From Rhizobium sp. Root1203 (lineage in GTDB: Bacteria > Pseudomonadota > Alphaproteobacteria > Rhizobiales > Rhizobiaceae): 64,000 bases of DNA. Positions 56,179 to 64,000 of the stretch are shown here, in pieces. The notes below the pieces were generated by a model. The model did not search any database and was not told the DNA's origin. It was given only the letters and a program-made list of their open reading frames with translations. The position numbers and the translations under genes were made by a program. Within the stretch, counting starts at the first letter, position 1, and every line of letters starts with the position of its first letter. The stretch spans positions 466,025 to 530,024 of the forward strand of contig NZ_LMCW01000001.1 of assembly GCF_001424945.1 (NCBI RefSeq), written 5' to 3'.

Positions 56179-57075
56179 ATGAGAAACCTCAATTCGGTTC
56201 ATCTGAACGGTCTGCGCGCGATGGAGGCAGTGGGACGGCTGGGCTCCCTGCAGGCGGCTGCCGAAGAACTCGGCGTCTCGGTCGGCGCGGTCAGCCAGCA
56301 GGTCATCAAGGCTGAAGCGCAGCTTGACCTTGTCATTTTCGAGCGCACGCCCAAAGGGATGCTCGCAACGGAGCGGGGAGGACGGCTGCTCGCCATGCTG
56401 ACGGAGGGCTTCCGCCATCTGTCGCAGGCCGTGGCGTCGACGCAGCGCAGGGACGACAGCATCCTCACCATATCGGTGGCGCCGGTCTTTGCGGCGCGCT
56501 GGCTGGTCTACCGGCTCGATCGGTTTGCGGAACACCATCCCGGCATCAGTCTGCGCATGGATGCAACGACCAGGCTCGTCAACCCGGCCCTCTGCGATGT
56601 CGACATCGGCATTCGCGTCGGCAGCGGCGATTGGCCGGATGTGAAGGCAGAGTTGCTGCTGGGGCAGGAAGTTTTTCCGGTCTGCGCTCCGGCGATGGCC
56701 GCAAGGCTGAAAGAGCCCGCCGATATCCTGGCGCTGCCGGCCATCATCGACGACCGCGCGATGTTTGCCTGGGAGGTCTGGATGCGCGAGGCGGGGCTTT
56801 CAGGCGCCGCGCTTGAGACCCGCCACGTCTTCAACGACGCATCGCTTTGCCTCGATGCCGCGATTGCAGGGCAGGGGGTCATGCTGGCCTGGCAGACGCT
56901 CGCCGGCTACGCGCTGCAGCAGGGGCAGCTGGCGGCCCCGTTCGGGATCCGCGCGAAGACCGGCTTCGGCCACTACTTCGTAACGGCCGAAGGGGTGCGC
57001 GAACCCAAAAAAGTCAGGGATTTCAAGGCCTGGATCCGCGAGGAAATGGCTGAAACCCTGAAACTCTTTCCCTGA
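56179..57075 (+). CDS. LysR-family regulator (GcvA-like)
   Basis: A 298-residue LTTR. The HTH is GLRAMEAVGRLGSLQAAAEELGVSVGAVSQQV, typical of the GcvA branch. The C-terminal effector domain has ILTISVAPVFAARWLV, DVDIGIRVGSGDWPD and CLDAAIAGQGVMLAW. Effector and targets are unknown. It abuts, stop to stop, the convergent GST gene at 57076, and has no divergent partner beyond the 62-residue gene. Confidence 0.9.
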   Translation: MRNLNSVHLNGLRAMEAVGRLGSLQAAAEELGVSVGAVSQQVIKAEAQLDLVIFERTPKGMLATERGGRLLAMLTEGFRHLSQAVASTQRRDDSILTISVAPVFAARWLVYRLDRFAEHHPGISLRMDATTRLVNPALCDVDIGIRVGSGDWPDVKAELLLGQEVFPVCAPAMAARLKEPADILALPAIIDDRAMFAWEVWMREAGLSGAALETRHVFNDASLCLDAAIAGQGVMLAWQTLAGYALQQGQLAAPFGIRAKTGFGHYFVTAEGVREPKKVRDFKAWIREEMAETLKLFP

Positions 57076-57735
57076 TCAGGCAGGCTCCTGCGAGCGCGTC
57101 GCCTGCATGGCGATATAGGCCGGTCGGGACTGGCAGCGCTTGATCCAGGCGTCGACATTCGGATGGGCGTCGAACAGCGCCTGTTCCGACTGTACGTAGC
57201 GCAGCACTTCGGCAAGGTTCAGGTCGGCGGCGGTGAAGCGGTTGCCGACGAGGTAGTCGTTGTCGGCAAGATGCGCGTCCAGCACGGCGAACGGCGTCTT
57301 GAGCGACCGGCAGGCAACGGCGATGGTCGCCTTGCCTTCCTCGGTATTTTCCCTCTCGTAATCATAGGTGTAGACGACCTTGACGGTCTCCGGCTCGACT
57401 TCGGTTGCGGCCCAGATCGTCCACATCGTCAGCAAACCGTCCTCTTCGACGGTTTTTCCGGCAAGGGCACCACCCTGCTTGCGGGCAAGGTAGAGCGTGA
57501 TGGCCAGCGACTCGTGCATGACGAGATCGCCGTCCTTGATGCTCGGGATCAGCGACATCGGGTTGACCGCGACGAACGCCGGCGAGAGCGTGTTGATCGG
57601 CGCATCGGGCGACAGCGGATTGTCCACGCGCCTCGCCTGCAGCACAGGCACCGACTCGAACTCCAGCCCCAGTTCATTTGCCATCCAGTAGACGCGCGAT
57701 GCACGCGAACGGTAGACGCCGTAGATTGTCAGCAT
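57076..57735 (-). CDS. Glutathione S-transferase
   Basis: A 219-residue [23 protein letters not shown] with a catalytic Ser or Arg region, [21 protein letters not shown] (cis-Pro and the ESxA glutathione loop), and [16 protein letters not shown]. Cytosolic detoxification or reduction of electrophiles. Ends one base from the LysR stop. The 128 bases upstream hold no other gene. Confidence 0.9.
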   Translation of the reverse strand: MLTIYGVYRSRASRVYWMANELGLEFESVPVLQARRVDNPLSPDAPINTLSPAFVAVNPMSLIPSIKDGDLVMHESLAITLYLARKQGGALAGKTVEEDGLLTMWTIWAATEVEPETVKVVYTYDYERENTEEGKATIAVACRSLKTPFAVLDAHLADNDYLVGNRFTAADLNLAEVLRYVQSEQALFDAHPNVDAWIKRCQSRPAYIAMQATRSQEPA

Positions 57736-57863
57736 TTCAGATCCCCTTGCTTGAAGTCAGGCAAACCTAGAGGCAGCGGTGCCGATGCGGAAGCATCCGG
57801 CGGTTATGAATCAATGAAAGCTTTTGATGCCACGACGGCGCGTGCACACGGGAAGCCCGGCTC

Positions 57864-59240
57864 TCAGGAGATCCGGTTGCGTTCGACGGTCAGCTGCGGA
57901 TACCGGGCTTGTCCGGCGGTCGCAAGTTCGCCGGAAACCTTCTTGTCCCATTCGAAGCCGATGACGGCGCCTTGCGTGGTCTCCTGAAAGATGTTGTCGG
58001 TGATGACAACAGTGCCGGCACCGTCGGCAACCGAAACCGCGCAACCGATGGGCGCCTTGCGGATGACGTTGCCGGTGACCACCAGATTGCGCAGATAAGG
58101 TCCCCAGCCGAGCTGCATGCCCCAGCGCGGAGCGCCCTCGACGATGTTGCCGGAGATGAGCGTGTCGGCCTCCGCCGCAATCCCGACGCCGAAGCCGAGT
58201 TCGTGCGGGTAGGGTCCCTTGAGGGTGAGGTTGCGGACCACGTTGCCGGTGACGCTCGCCAGCCTGCCGCCCTGGTCGAAATTGGCGATCGAAATGCCGT
58301 TTGCGGCGCCGTCGATCATGTTTCCGGAGACCACCGCCCCCTCGAATTCGAACTCGACGTACACGGCCGTCTCGCCCGACCGGTGGCATTGATTGTCGCT
58401 TATCTGGATGTTGGAAGCGGAATTGGCGCGGATGGCGGTAAACGCGCAGTCGGAAACATGGTTGCCCGTCACCATCACGTTGTCGGCGCGGAATATGTTG
58501 ATGCCGTTGCCGTTCTGTCCCGTTCCGCCGTCGTTCGCCCGGATGCGGTAGACGCGGTTGCCGCTGACGATGCTGTTGTCGGCGGCTTTCTTCCAGCGGT
58601 GGACCAGAATGCCGCCGTTGCCGCAGTCGAAGACCTCGTTGCCGGCAATCGAAAGGCCGGCGGACTCGACCGCGTAGAGGCCGGACTGCCCGGCGCCCGA
58701 TATGCGGCTCCGTTCGATCCGCCCGCCGCAGCGCTCGAGCTGCAGCCCATGTTTCCGGCTGCCCCCGATCTCGCAATTGTCGATCAGCACCTCGTCCACG
58801 CCCGTAAACTGCAGAAGCGCCCCGGCATAGTCGCCGAGCCAGCGGTTCTGCCCGTCGATGACGATGTTGGAAAGCTCGATCCGCCTGACGTTTTCGGCCG
58901 AGAAAAGGTGTCCGTCCCCGGTATAGACGATCCGCGATGCGCCCGGGACGCCTGTTATGCGCGTATTGTCCGGCAGGCTGAGATTTGAGACCTTGTAGGT
59001 GCCGGGCGGCAGGAACACGGGCACGTTGTTCCGCGATGCGTCGTCGATCATGCGCTGCAGGCTGCCGCTCTTCCGGTCGCCCCCGTCGGGAACCGCTTTG
59101 TACCGGACGGCATCGATCGAACCGCGCAGCTCGGGCTGTCGTGTCGACCCCAAAGCACGCGGCGCCGACAGAGCCGCCGTCGCGACGGCTGCGAGCCGAA
59201 GAAATTCACGCCGCGACGGTATCGTTAAGGACCTGTTCAT
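57864..59240 (-). CDS. Tat-exported repetitive beta-helix protein (TIGR03808 type)
   Basis: A 458-residue protein. The N-terminus carries a twin-arginine signal (PSRREFLRLAAVATAALSA). The mature protein is a right-handed parallel beta-helix built of repeats of the form 'I-x-x-N-x-V' (VTGNVVRNL, ISGNIVEGA, VTGNVIRKA, ITDNIFQET). It fits the TIGR03808 'TAT-translocated repetitive protein'. Similar proteins bind or cleave polysaccharides, but no catalytic set is evident. ATG 59240 fits the signal; the frame continues upstream to 59306. Confidence 0.85.
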   Translation of the reverse strand: MNRSLTIPSRREFLRLAAVATAALSAPRALGSTRQPELRGSIDAVRYKAVPDGGDRKSGSLQRMIDDASRNNVPVFLPPGTYKVSNLSLPDNTRITGVPGASRIVYTGDGHLFSAENVRRIELSNIVIDGQNRWLGDYAGALLQFTGVDEVLIDNCEIGGSRKHGLQLERCGGRIERSRISGAGQSGLYAVESAGLSIAGNEVFDCGNGGILVHRWKKAADNSIVSGNRVYRIRANDGGTGQNGNGINIFRADNVMVTGNHVSDCAFTAIRANSASNIQISDNQCHRSGETAVYVEFEFEGAVVSGNMIDGAANGISIANFDQGGRLASVTGNVVRNLTLKGPYPHELGFGVGIAAEADTLISGNIVEGAPRWGMQLGWGPYLRNLVVTGNVIRKAPIGCAVSVADGAGTVVITDNIFQETTQGAVIGFEWDKKVSGELATAGQARYPQLTVERNRIS

Positions 59241-59372
59241 TGCATCGGACAAGCAGGAAACGTGCCGGAAATTCTGTATCGTTCCGGAACACGTTGAGCG
59301 GCCCACCGGATAAACTGCGTCGTGTCGCCCGGGCCTCTGGCCCTTCCGTCATTTCCCGCTATCTTCCCGCCC

Positions 59373-60383
59373 ATGAGACCTGACGCATTGCTCTATCCCG
59401 CGCCCGAAGGCCTTTATTGCCCGGAAGGGGCATTCTATGTCGATCCGGTGCGGCCGGTGGAGCGCGCGCTGATTACCCACGGCCATTCGGATCATGCGCG
59501 CTCGGGTCACCGCCATGTGCTGGCAACGCGCCAGACGCTCGACATCATGCGCATTCGATATGGCGACGGGTTCTGCGAAAGCGAGCAGGCGGCAGCCTTC
59601 GGAGAGGAGCTGATGGTCAACGGCGTGAAGGTCAGCTTTCATCCCGCCGGTCACGTGCTCGGCTCCGCACAGATCGCCATCGAAAAGAGCGGCACGCGCA
59701 TCGTCGTGTCCGGAGACTACAAACGCCGTCCCGATCCGACCTGTGACGCCTATGTGCCGGTGGCCTGCGATGTCTTCATCACGGAGGCGACCTTCGGCCT
59801 GCCGGTGTTCCATCATCCCGACCCCGCCGGTGAAATGGCGAAGCTCTACGCCTCGCTGCGCCAGTTCCCCGAGCGCACCCATCTGATCGGTGCCTATGCG
59901 CTCGGCAAGGCGCAGAGGGTCATCCGCCTGCTGCGCGATACCGGCTATGATGAGCCGATCTACATCCACGGGGCCATGGACAGGCTCTGCGACTATTATG
60001 TGGGGCAGGGGATCGAGCTTGGCGAGCTGCGGCCGGCAACCATAGAAACCACGGACAAGGCCGTTTTCAAGGGCGCAATCGTCGTCGGCCCGTCCTCGGC
60101 CTTCGCCGATCGCTGGGCGCGGCGCTTCAACGAACCGCTGCCCGCCTTCGCCTCCGGCTGGATGATGGTACGCCAGCGCGCCAGGCAGCAGGGCGTCGAG
60201 CTGCCGCTGGTCATTTCCGACCATTGCGACTGGCCGGAGCTGACCGAGACCATCTCCGAGCTGCACCCCGGCGAGGTCTGGGTCACCCACGGCCGCGAGG
60301 AGGCGCTGGTTCGCTGGTGCGAACTGCAGGGCATCAAGGCAAGGCCCCTCCATCTCGTCGGCTACGAGGACGAGGGGGATTGA
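59373..60383 (+). CDS. Ligase-associated DNA exonuclease (MBL/beta-CASP)
   Basis: A 336-residue metallo-beta-lactamase/beta-CASP nuclease of the type encoded with ATP-dependent DNA ligases in bacterial repair clusters. Metal site HGHSDHA is near residue 35; HPAGHVLGSAQI, VSGDYKRRPDPTCD, FITEATFGLP and WVTHGREEAL follow. It probably trims DNA ends for the ligase downstream. ATG 59373 begins MRPDALLYPAPEG, the family start. Confidence 0.9.
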   Translation: MRPDALLYPAPEGLYCPEGAFYVDPVRPVERALITHGHSDHARSGHRHVLATRQTLDIMRIRYGDGFCESEQAAAFGEELMVNGVKVSFHPAGHVLGSAQIAIEKSGTRIVVSGDYKRRPDPTCDAYVPVACDVFITEATFGLPVFHHPDPAGEMAKLYASLRQFPERTHLIGAYALGKAQRVIRLLRDTGYDEPIYIHGAMDRLCDYYVGQGIELGELRPATIETTDKAVFKGAIVVGPSSAFADRWARRFNEPLPAFASGWMMVRQRARQQGVELPLVISDHCDWPELTETISELHPGEVWVTHGREEALVRWCELQGIKARPLHLVGYEDEGD

Positions 60384-60409
60384 GGCCGATGTGCTGGATT
60401 GTTTGCGAA

Positions 60410-60606
60410 GTCTCCCCACAAAACCCTCCCCACAAGGGGGAGGGGCTAAATCGCGGCGGCCCCTTGTTCCCGTCCGGCCGCGATTTTTGGCGCGATGTTG
60501 TGGATGGAATTGCAAGGGCGCGGCATCGAAGCCCCTCCCCCTTGGGGTTGGGGAGGGGTCTTCGCTCCCCCTTCTCCCCGCCGGAGAGAAGGGAAGGAGG
60601 CGCCTC
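60410..60606. repeat. Palindromic repeat cluster before the ligase fragment
   Basis: Contains ccctccccacaagggggagg (a near-perfect dyad at ~60420) and cccctcccccttggggttgg with its mirror, then ccttctccccgccggagaga ahead of ggaagg. A mosaic intergenic element of the kind frequent in rhizobia. It supplies the sequence immediately 5' of the duplicated ligase start. Confidence 0.6.
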
Positions 60607-60786
60607 ATGAAAGCCATCGCCGACCTGCTCGATCGCCTGGTGCTCACCCCCAGCCGCAACGGCAAGCTGAAGCTGCTCGCCGATTACTTCGGCGACAGCC
60701 CGGATCCCGACCGCGACCACGGCGACCTTACCGAGACGATCGCACTGGTCTGGAACAACCGGGAGGATATCGAGCGCGCCCCTTGC
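60607..60786 (+). pseudogene. Truncated duplicate of the ligase 5' end
   Basis: The first ~36 codons (MKAIADLLDRLVLTPSRNGK...LLADYF) are nearly identical to the start of the full ligase at 60954. The copy then skips ~40 codons and rejoins at GDLTETIALVWNN and EDIERAP before running into palindromic repeat. It has its own ribosome site (ggaaggagg). The frame stays open through the repeat and ends TGA at 60955-60957, overlapping the true ligase ATG, so it could translate as a 116-residue chimera. Confidence 0.8.
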
Positions 60787-60950
60787 TCCCCCTTCTCCCC
60801 GTCGGGGAGCCCGATAGGGCGGAAGAGGGGGGTGAGACGCGGAGGCGTCGAGCAACGGCCGCACCCGCAACGCCGGCGTCCTGCCCCGACGCCCCCTCAT
60901 CCGACCCTTCGGGCCATCTTCTCCCCGTCGGGGAGAGGGGAAGGAGGCTC
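60787..60950. repeat. RIME-like palindromic element between ligase fragment and ligase
   Basis: Left end ccttctccccgtcggggag (60791-60809), right end cttctccccgtcggggagag (60918 onward). The interior, read on the minus strand, carries ggcccgaagggtcggatgag, matching the element in the bet operon. The ligase ribosome site (aaggagg) lies just outside its right end. Confidence 0.75.
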
Positions 60951-60953
60951 TGA

Positions 60954-62579
60954 ATGAAAGCGTTCGCCGACCTCCTCGATCGCCTCGTGCTCACCCCCAG
61001 CCGCAACGGCAAGCTGAAGCTGCTCGCCGATTATTTCCGCGACACGCCCGACCCCGACCGCGGCTATGGGCTCGCCGCCATAGCCGGCACGCTGGAGGTC
61101 AGGAACGTCAAGCCGGCGATGTTGCGCGAACTCGTGCTGGAACGCATGGACGAGGTGCTGTTTCGCTATTCCTACGACTATGTCGGCGACCTTGCCGAGA
61201 CGATCGCGCTGGTCTGGGACAATGAAAGGGATATCGAGCGGTCGGCGCTTGCCCAGCCGCGGCTTGGCGACGTCGTTGTGCGGATGAATTCGCTGGGGCG
61301 CACGGAGGTGCGCAGCTTCGTCCGCGATTTGCTCGACCACCTCGACGCCTCGGGTCGCTTCGCCTTCATCAAGCTCGCGACCGGTGCGCTGCGCATCGGC
61401 GTTTCGGCGCGCCTCGCCAAGCAGGCGCTTGCCGACATGGGCAGCAAGGACGTGACCGAGATCGAAACGCTCTGGCATGGCCTGCAGCCGCCCTACGAGA
61501 GCCTGTTTGCGTGGCTGGAGGACCGGGGCGGAAAGCCGGTGCTGGCGACGCCGGCGATATTTCACTCCGTCATGTTGGCCAATCCGGTGGGCGAAGGCGA
61601 CTTCGACGGCCTGGACCCGGCCGACTACGCCGCCGAGTGGAAATGGGACGGTATCCGCGTGCAGCTGTCGCGCTCTGGCGAGACCCGAAAGCTCTATTCC
61701 CGCTCCGGCGACGACATCTCGGCTTCCTTTCCCGATATCGTCGACGCCATCAGCTTCAACGGCGTGCTGGACGGCGAACTGCTGGTTGGAGGCACCGCGC
61801 GCTCCAATAGCCCGACGCGCACCTTCTCCGACCTGCAGCAGCGCCTCAATCGCAAGACGGTGACCCCCAGGATGCTCGAGGAATATCCGGCCTTCATCCG
61901 CGCCTACGACCTGCTCTTCGACGGGGAGGAGGACATCCGCGCGCGCTCCTATGGCGATCGCCGCGACCGCCTTTCCGATATCGTCGAGCTGGCGCCGCAC
62001 GAGCGTTTCGACCTCTCGCCGCTGGTGGACTTCACCTCGTGGGAGGAGCTAGACCGGTTGCGTTCGGCCCCGCCCGATCCCGTCATCGAAGGCGTCATGA
62101 TCAAGCGACGCGACAGCATCTACCAGGCGGGCCGGCTGAAGGGGCCGTGGTTCAAGTGGAAGCGCAATCCGTTCAATGTCGATGCGGTGCTGATGTATGC
62201 CCAGCGCGGCCATGGCAAGCGCTCCAGCTACTATTCGGATTTCACCTTCGGCGTGTGGACGGAAACTCCCGATGGGGAACAGCTCGTGCCGGTCGGCAAG
62301 GCCTATTTCGGCTTCACCGACGCCGAGCTGGAGGTTCTCGACAAATTTGTCCGCAACAACACCACCGAGCGCTTCGGCCCGGTGCGTGCCGTCAGGGCCG
62401 ACAAGGAGTTCGGTTTCGTCGTCGAGGTCGCCTTCGAAGGCATAAACCGGTCGAATCGTCACAAATCGGGCGTCGCCATGCGCTTTCCCCGAATCGCCCG
62501 ATTGCGGCCCGAAAAGCCGTCCTACGAGGCCGATCGTCTCCAGACCCTCGTCGCGATGATCGACGCCAAGGCGGAATGA
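60954..62579 (+). CDS. ATP-dependent DNA ligase, repair type
   Basis: A 541-residue ligase of the type termed cisplatin-damage-response ligase. The N-terminal helical domain is followed by the nucleotidyltransferase core, with the adenylated lysine in EWKWDGIRVQL (Lys230). DGELL, GVMIKRRDS and GPWFKWKRNPF are further ligase motifs, and an OB fold ends it. It seals breaks after end processing by the exonuclease upstream. Its own start overlaps the stop of the duplicated fragment. Confidence 0.93.
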   Translation: MKAFADLLDRLVLTPSRNGKLKLLADYFRDTPDPDRGYGLAAIAGTLEVRNVKPAMLRELVLERMDEVLFRYSYDYVGDLAETIALVWDNERDIERSALAQPRLGDVVVRMNSLGRTEVRSFVRDLLDHLDASGRFAFIKLATGALRIGVSARLAKQALADMGSKDVTEIETLWHGLQPPYESLFAWLEDRGGKPVLATPAIFHSVMLANPVGEGDFDGLDPADYAAEWKWDGIRVQLSRSGETRKLYSRSGDDISASFPDIVDAISFNGVLDGELLVGGTARSNSPTRTFSDLQQRLNRKTVTPRMLEEYPAFIRAYDLLFDGEEDIRARSYGDRRDRLSDIVELAPHERFDLSPLVDFTSWEELDRLRSAPPDPVIEGVMIKRRDSIYQAGRLKGPWFKWKRNPFNVDAVLMYAQRGHGKRSSYYSDFTFGVWTETPDGEQLVPVGKAYFGFTDAELEVLDKFVRNNTTERFGPVRAVRADKEFGFVVEVAFEGINRSNRHKSGVAMRFPRIARLRPEKPSYEADRLQTLVAMIDAKAE

Positions 62580-62619
62580 CCGCATTTTCTGGCGCAAAAT
62601 GACGCAGCCGCCGGTGCCT

Positions 62620-62636
62620 CAACACAATGTGTGTTG
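62620..62636. promoter_or_regulatory. Palindrome upstream of the secreted hydrolase
   Basis: caacaca/tgtgttg arms with a 3-base centre, 68 bases before the ATG at 62705. May be an operator; no known consensus matched. Confidence 0.35.
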
Positions 62637-62704
62637 GCGAAGATGCGGGTCCGGTGCACTTTTCCAAAGTGCCGGCGAAATTGCCGGCAATACGGAAGAG
62701 TGCA

Positions 62705-63628
62705 ATGACGACAGACAAGTACGATACCTTCCTGCGCCAGCGTCGCCTGCTTCTCGCGGGCATGGCCGGCGCCCTCATTCTTCCGCGCGTGGCAAACGCC
62801 TTCGATGTTCCCGCCGAGCCGCGACTGATTAGCCGCGACTACGCAAAGGTTCGCAATCGCTTCCGCACCAGGCTGCTGCAGAAGGGGCCGGCCCCCGACA
62901 AGTACGAACCGCTCGATGCGCCGTCCGGTGCGGACAAGATCTTCTACCGTTCGGGCTATGGCGGCGAACTGGAGCTGGTCGCCTGGGTGTCGAAATACAA
63001 GCGCGAACGCAAGCCGCAACCGGCGGTGCTCTTCCTGCACGGCGGCAACGCGATGGGCGTGGGCCACTGGAACCTGATGGGTCCCTATGTCGATGCGGGC
63101 TGTATCGTGATGATGCCGTCGCTGCGCGGCGAAAACGGCCAGATGGGAAACTTCTCCGGCTTCTATGACGAGGTGGACGACGTCCTTGCCGCCGCGGAAC
63201 GACTTGCCCATCTTCCGGGCGTCGATTCGAGCCGGCTCTTCATCGCCGGCCACAGCATCGGCGGAACGCTGGCCATGCTTGCCGCGATGAGCAGCCACAA
63301 ATTCCGGGCGGCGGCACCGATTTCGGGCAATCCCGATGCCTTCCGCTTCTTCAACCGCTATCCCCAGGACATTCGCTTCGACGACCAGAACAAGCACGAG
63401 TTCGAGGTGCGCAGCGCGCTCTGCTATGCGCAGAGCTTCAAATGCCCCGTCCGGGTGGTCCACGGAACCGACGAGGCGCACTTCAACGACCGCGCCGGCC
63501 TGCTCGCCAGCCGCGCCCGCTCCGCCGGAGTGCGCATCGAGACGGATACGGTCACCGGCAACCATACCTCGGCTCTGCCCGACGAGATCAAGCAAAGCAT
63601 CCGGTTCTTTCACGGCGTGACGGCGTAG
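62705..63628 (+). CDS. Exported alpha/beta hydrolase (dienelactone-hydrolase-like)
   Basis: A 307-residue protein. The N-terminus RQRRLLLAGMAGALILPRVANA is an export signal with paired arginines, possibly Tat. The core is an alpha/beta hydrolase: VLFLHGGNAMG (oxyanion region), nucleophile GHSIGGT with serine, an acid in VHGTDEAHF and histidine in TGNHTSAL. Predicted to act on an ester in the periplasm; the substrate is unknown. The start follows ggaagag. The stop is inside a tandem repeat. Confidence 0.85.
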   Translation: MTTDKYDTFLRQRRLLLAGMAGALILPRVANAFDVPAEPRLISRDYAKVRNRFRTRLLQKGPAPDKYEPLDAPSGADKIFYRSGYGGELELVAWVSKYKRERKPQPAVLFLHGGNAMGVGHWNLMGPYVDAGCIVMMPSLRGENGQMGNFSGFYDEVDDVLAAAERLAHLPGVDSSRLFIAGHSIGGTLAMLAAMSSHKFRAAAPISGNPDAFRFFNRYPQDIRFDDQNKHEFEVRSALCYAQSFKCPVRVVHGTDEAHFNDRAGLLASRARSAGVRIETDTVTGNHTSALPDEIKQSIRFFHGVTA

Positions 63629-63676
63629 CCGCCACGGGGTGCCGGCGTAGCCGCCACGGGGTGCCGGCGTAGCCGC
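63621..63676. repeat. 22-bp tandem repeat at the hydrolase 3' end
   Basis: The unit cggcgtagccgccacggggt plus gc occurs at 63621-63642 and 63643-63664, with a partial third copy to about 63676. The hydrolase stop codon TAG (63626-63628) falls in the first unit. Simple slippage origin likely. Confidence 0.7.
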
Positions 63677-63770
63677 TGCCCAAAGGAGCGATGTCACCAG
63701 CTTCGCGCCAGCCGCATCTGCCATCTTTGCCGCAATTATACGTGTCGCTGTCATCGATGAGGGTGGTTTT

Positions 63771-64000
63771 ATGAATGGTCTCAGCCGGCTGTCGTCCATT
63801 GCCGGGCTTGCTGTTGCGGCTCTGTCGCTGAGCGGTTGCAACATCCTTGTTCCGGATACCGGCGCAACCGACCCCGCCCGGTTCGCACAGGAGACGTCGC
63901 CGGTGTTCTATAATCCGCCGGGCGTCGATCCCATGCGCGTCAGGGCCTTGCAGGATGCGCCGGTGCCGCAGAGGCGCGAGATCGAGCCGCCGACGCTGTA
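63771..64000 (+). CDS. Lipoprotein (N-terminal part, cut by the window edge)
   Basis: ATG 63771 with gagggtgg upstream opens MNGLSRLSSIAGLAVAALS, then LSGC, a clear lipobox, so lipidation at about residue 23. The following visible ~53 residues (NILVPDTGATDP, FYNPPGVDPMRVRALQDAPV) are Pro-rich. The gene continues past base 64000. No domain can be recognised from this part. Confidence 0.7.
   Translation, partial: MNGLSRLSSIAGLAVAALSLSGCNILVPDTGATDPARFAQETSPVFYNPPGVDPMRVRALQDAPVPQRREIEPPTL

Noticed and set aside
1-64000. CRISPR array, rRNA, or prophage
   Set aside because: No regularly spaced repeats with unique spacers, no rRNA sequence, and no phage structural genes were seen.

Overview
The window reads as chromosomal DNA of a Rhizobiaceae alphaproteobacterium, most like Sinorhizobium/Ensifer. 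The grounds are the high-GC codon use, a thioredoxin-smc-ppdK run, a cysHDN block with an Rrf2 regulator next to a bet operon, a Rhizobium etli-type L-asparaginase, and Rhizobium-type palindromic intergenic repeats (RIME-like). No database was searched, so the genus is inference.

Layout. 0-12.8 kb: the end of a DsbA-like thioredoxin, smc, ppdK, small hypothetical and lipoprotein genes, and a minus-strand operon cupin - MBL hydrolase - DCC thiol oxidoreductase (frameshifted) - saccharopine dehydrogenase-like/DUF4166. 12.9-14.8 kb: tRNA-Gln(TTG), two small exported proteins and tRNA-Pro(CGG). 15.3-30.8 kb: a metabolic island that starts just beyond tRNA-Pro. Its plus-strand operon encodes a PhaC-like DUF3141 protein, Pta-like acyltransferase, AckA and FabI. 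It converges on a minus-strand set: ABC protein with a degenerate ATPase, CBS-BON protein, phosphoketolase, GH94-type phosphorylase and GH144/PF10091 glucanase. 31-38.7 kb: small proteins, ureidoglycine aminohydrolase, a VOC protein, a MerR-DUF3471 regulator, cysN/cysD/cysH and Rrf2. 38.7-43.8 kb: vapC with an antitoxin remnant, betA-betB-betI and an HdeD-like protein. 44-51.4 kb: an orphan ParD, an EAL-CBS-GGDEF protein, a quinone oxidoreductase, two MFS exporters around an Fe-S-type regulator, and a decayed toxin-antitoxin pair. 51.5-64 kb: asparaginase, regulators, two GSTs, a Tat-exported beta-helix protein, a DNA-repair pair (MBL/beta-CASP exonuclease and ATP-dependent ligase) with a duplicated ligase 5' end embedded in palindromic repeats, a secreted hydrolase and the start of a lipoprotein.

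How genes may work together. In the island, phosphorolysis of beta-glucan would give glucose-1-phosphate, phosphoketolase would give acetyl phosphate, AckA would harvest ATP from it, and Pta, FabI and the PhaC-like protein would connect it to acyl-CoA or storage metabolism. This is an inference from gene content. The most unusual items are the ABC protein whose Walker A, signature, Walker B and H-loop residues all look replaced, the two stand-alone proteins resembling the C-terminal half of cyclic beta-1,2-glucan synthase, the ligase partial duplication, and the BetI C-terminus contributed by a palindromic repeat.
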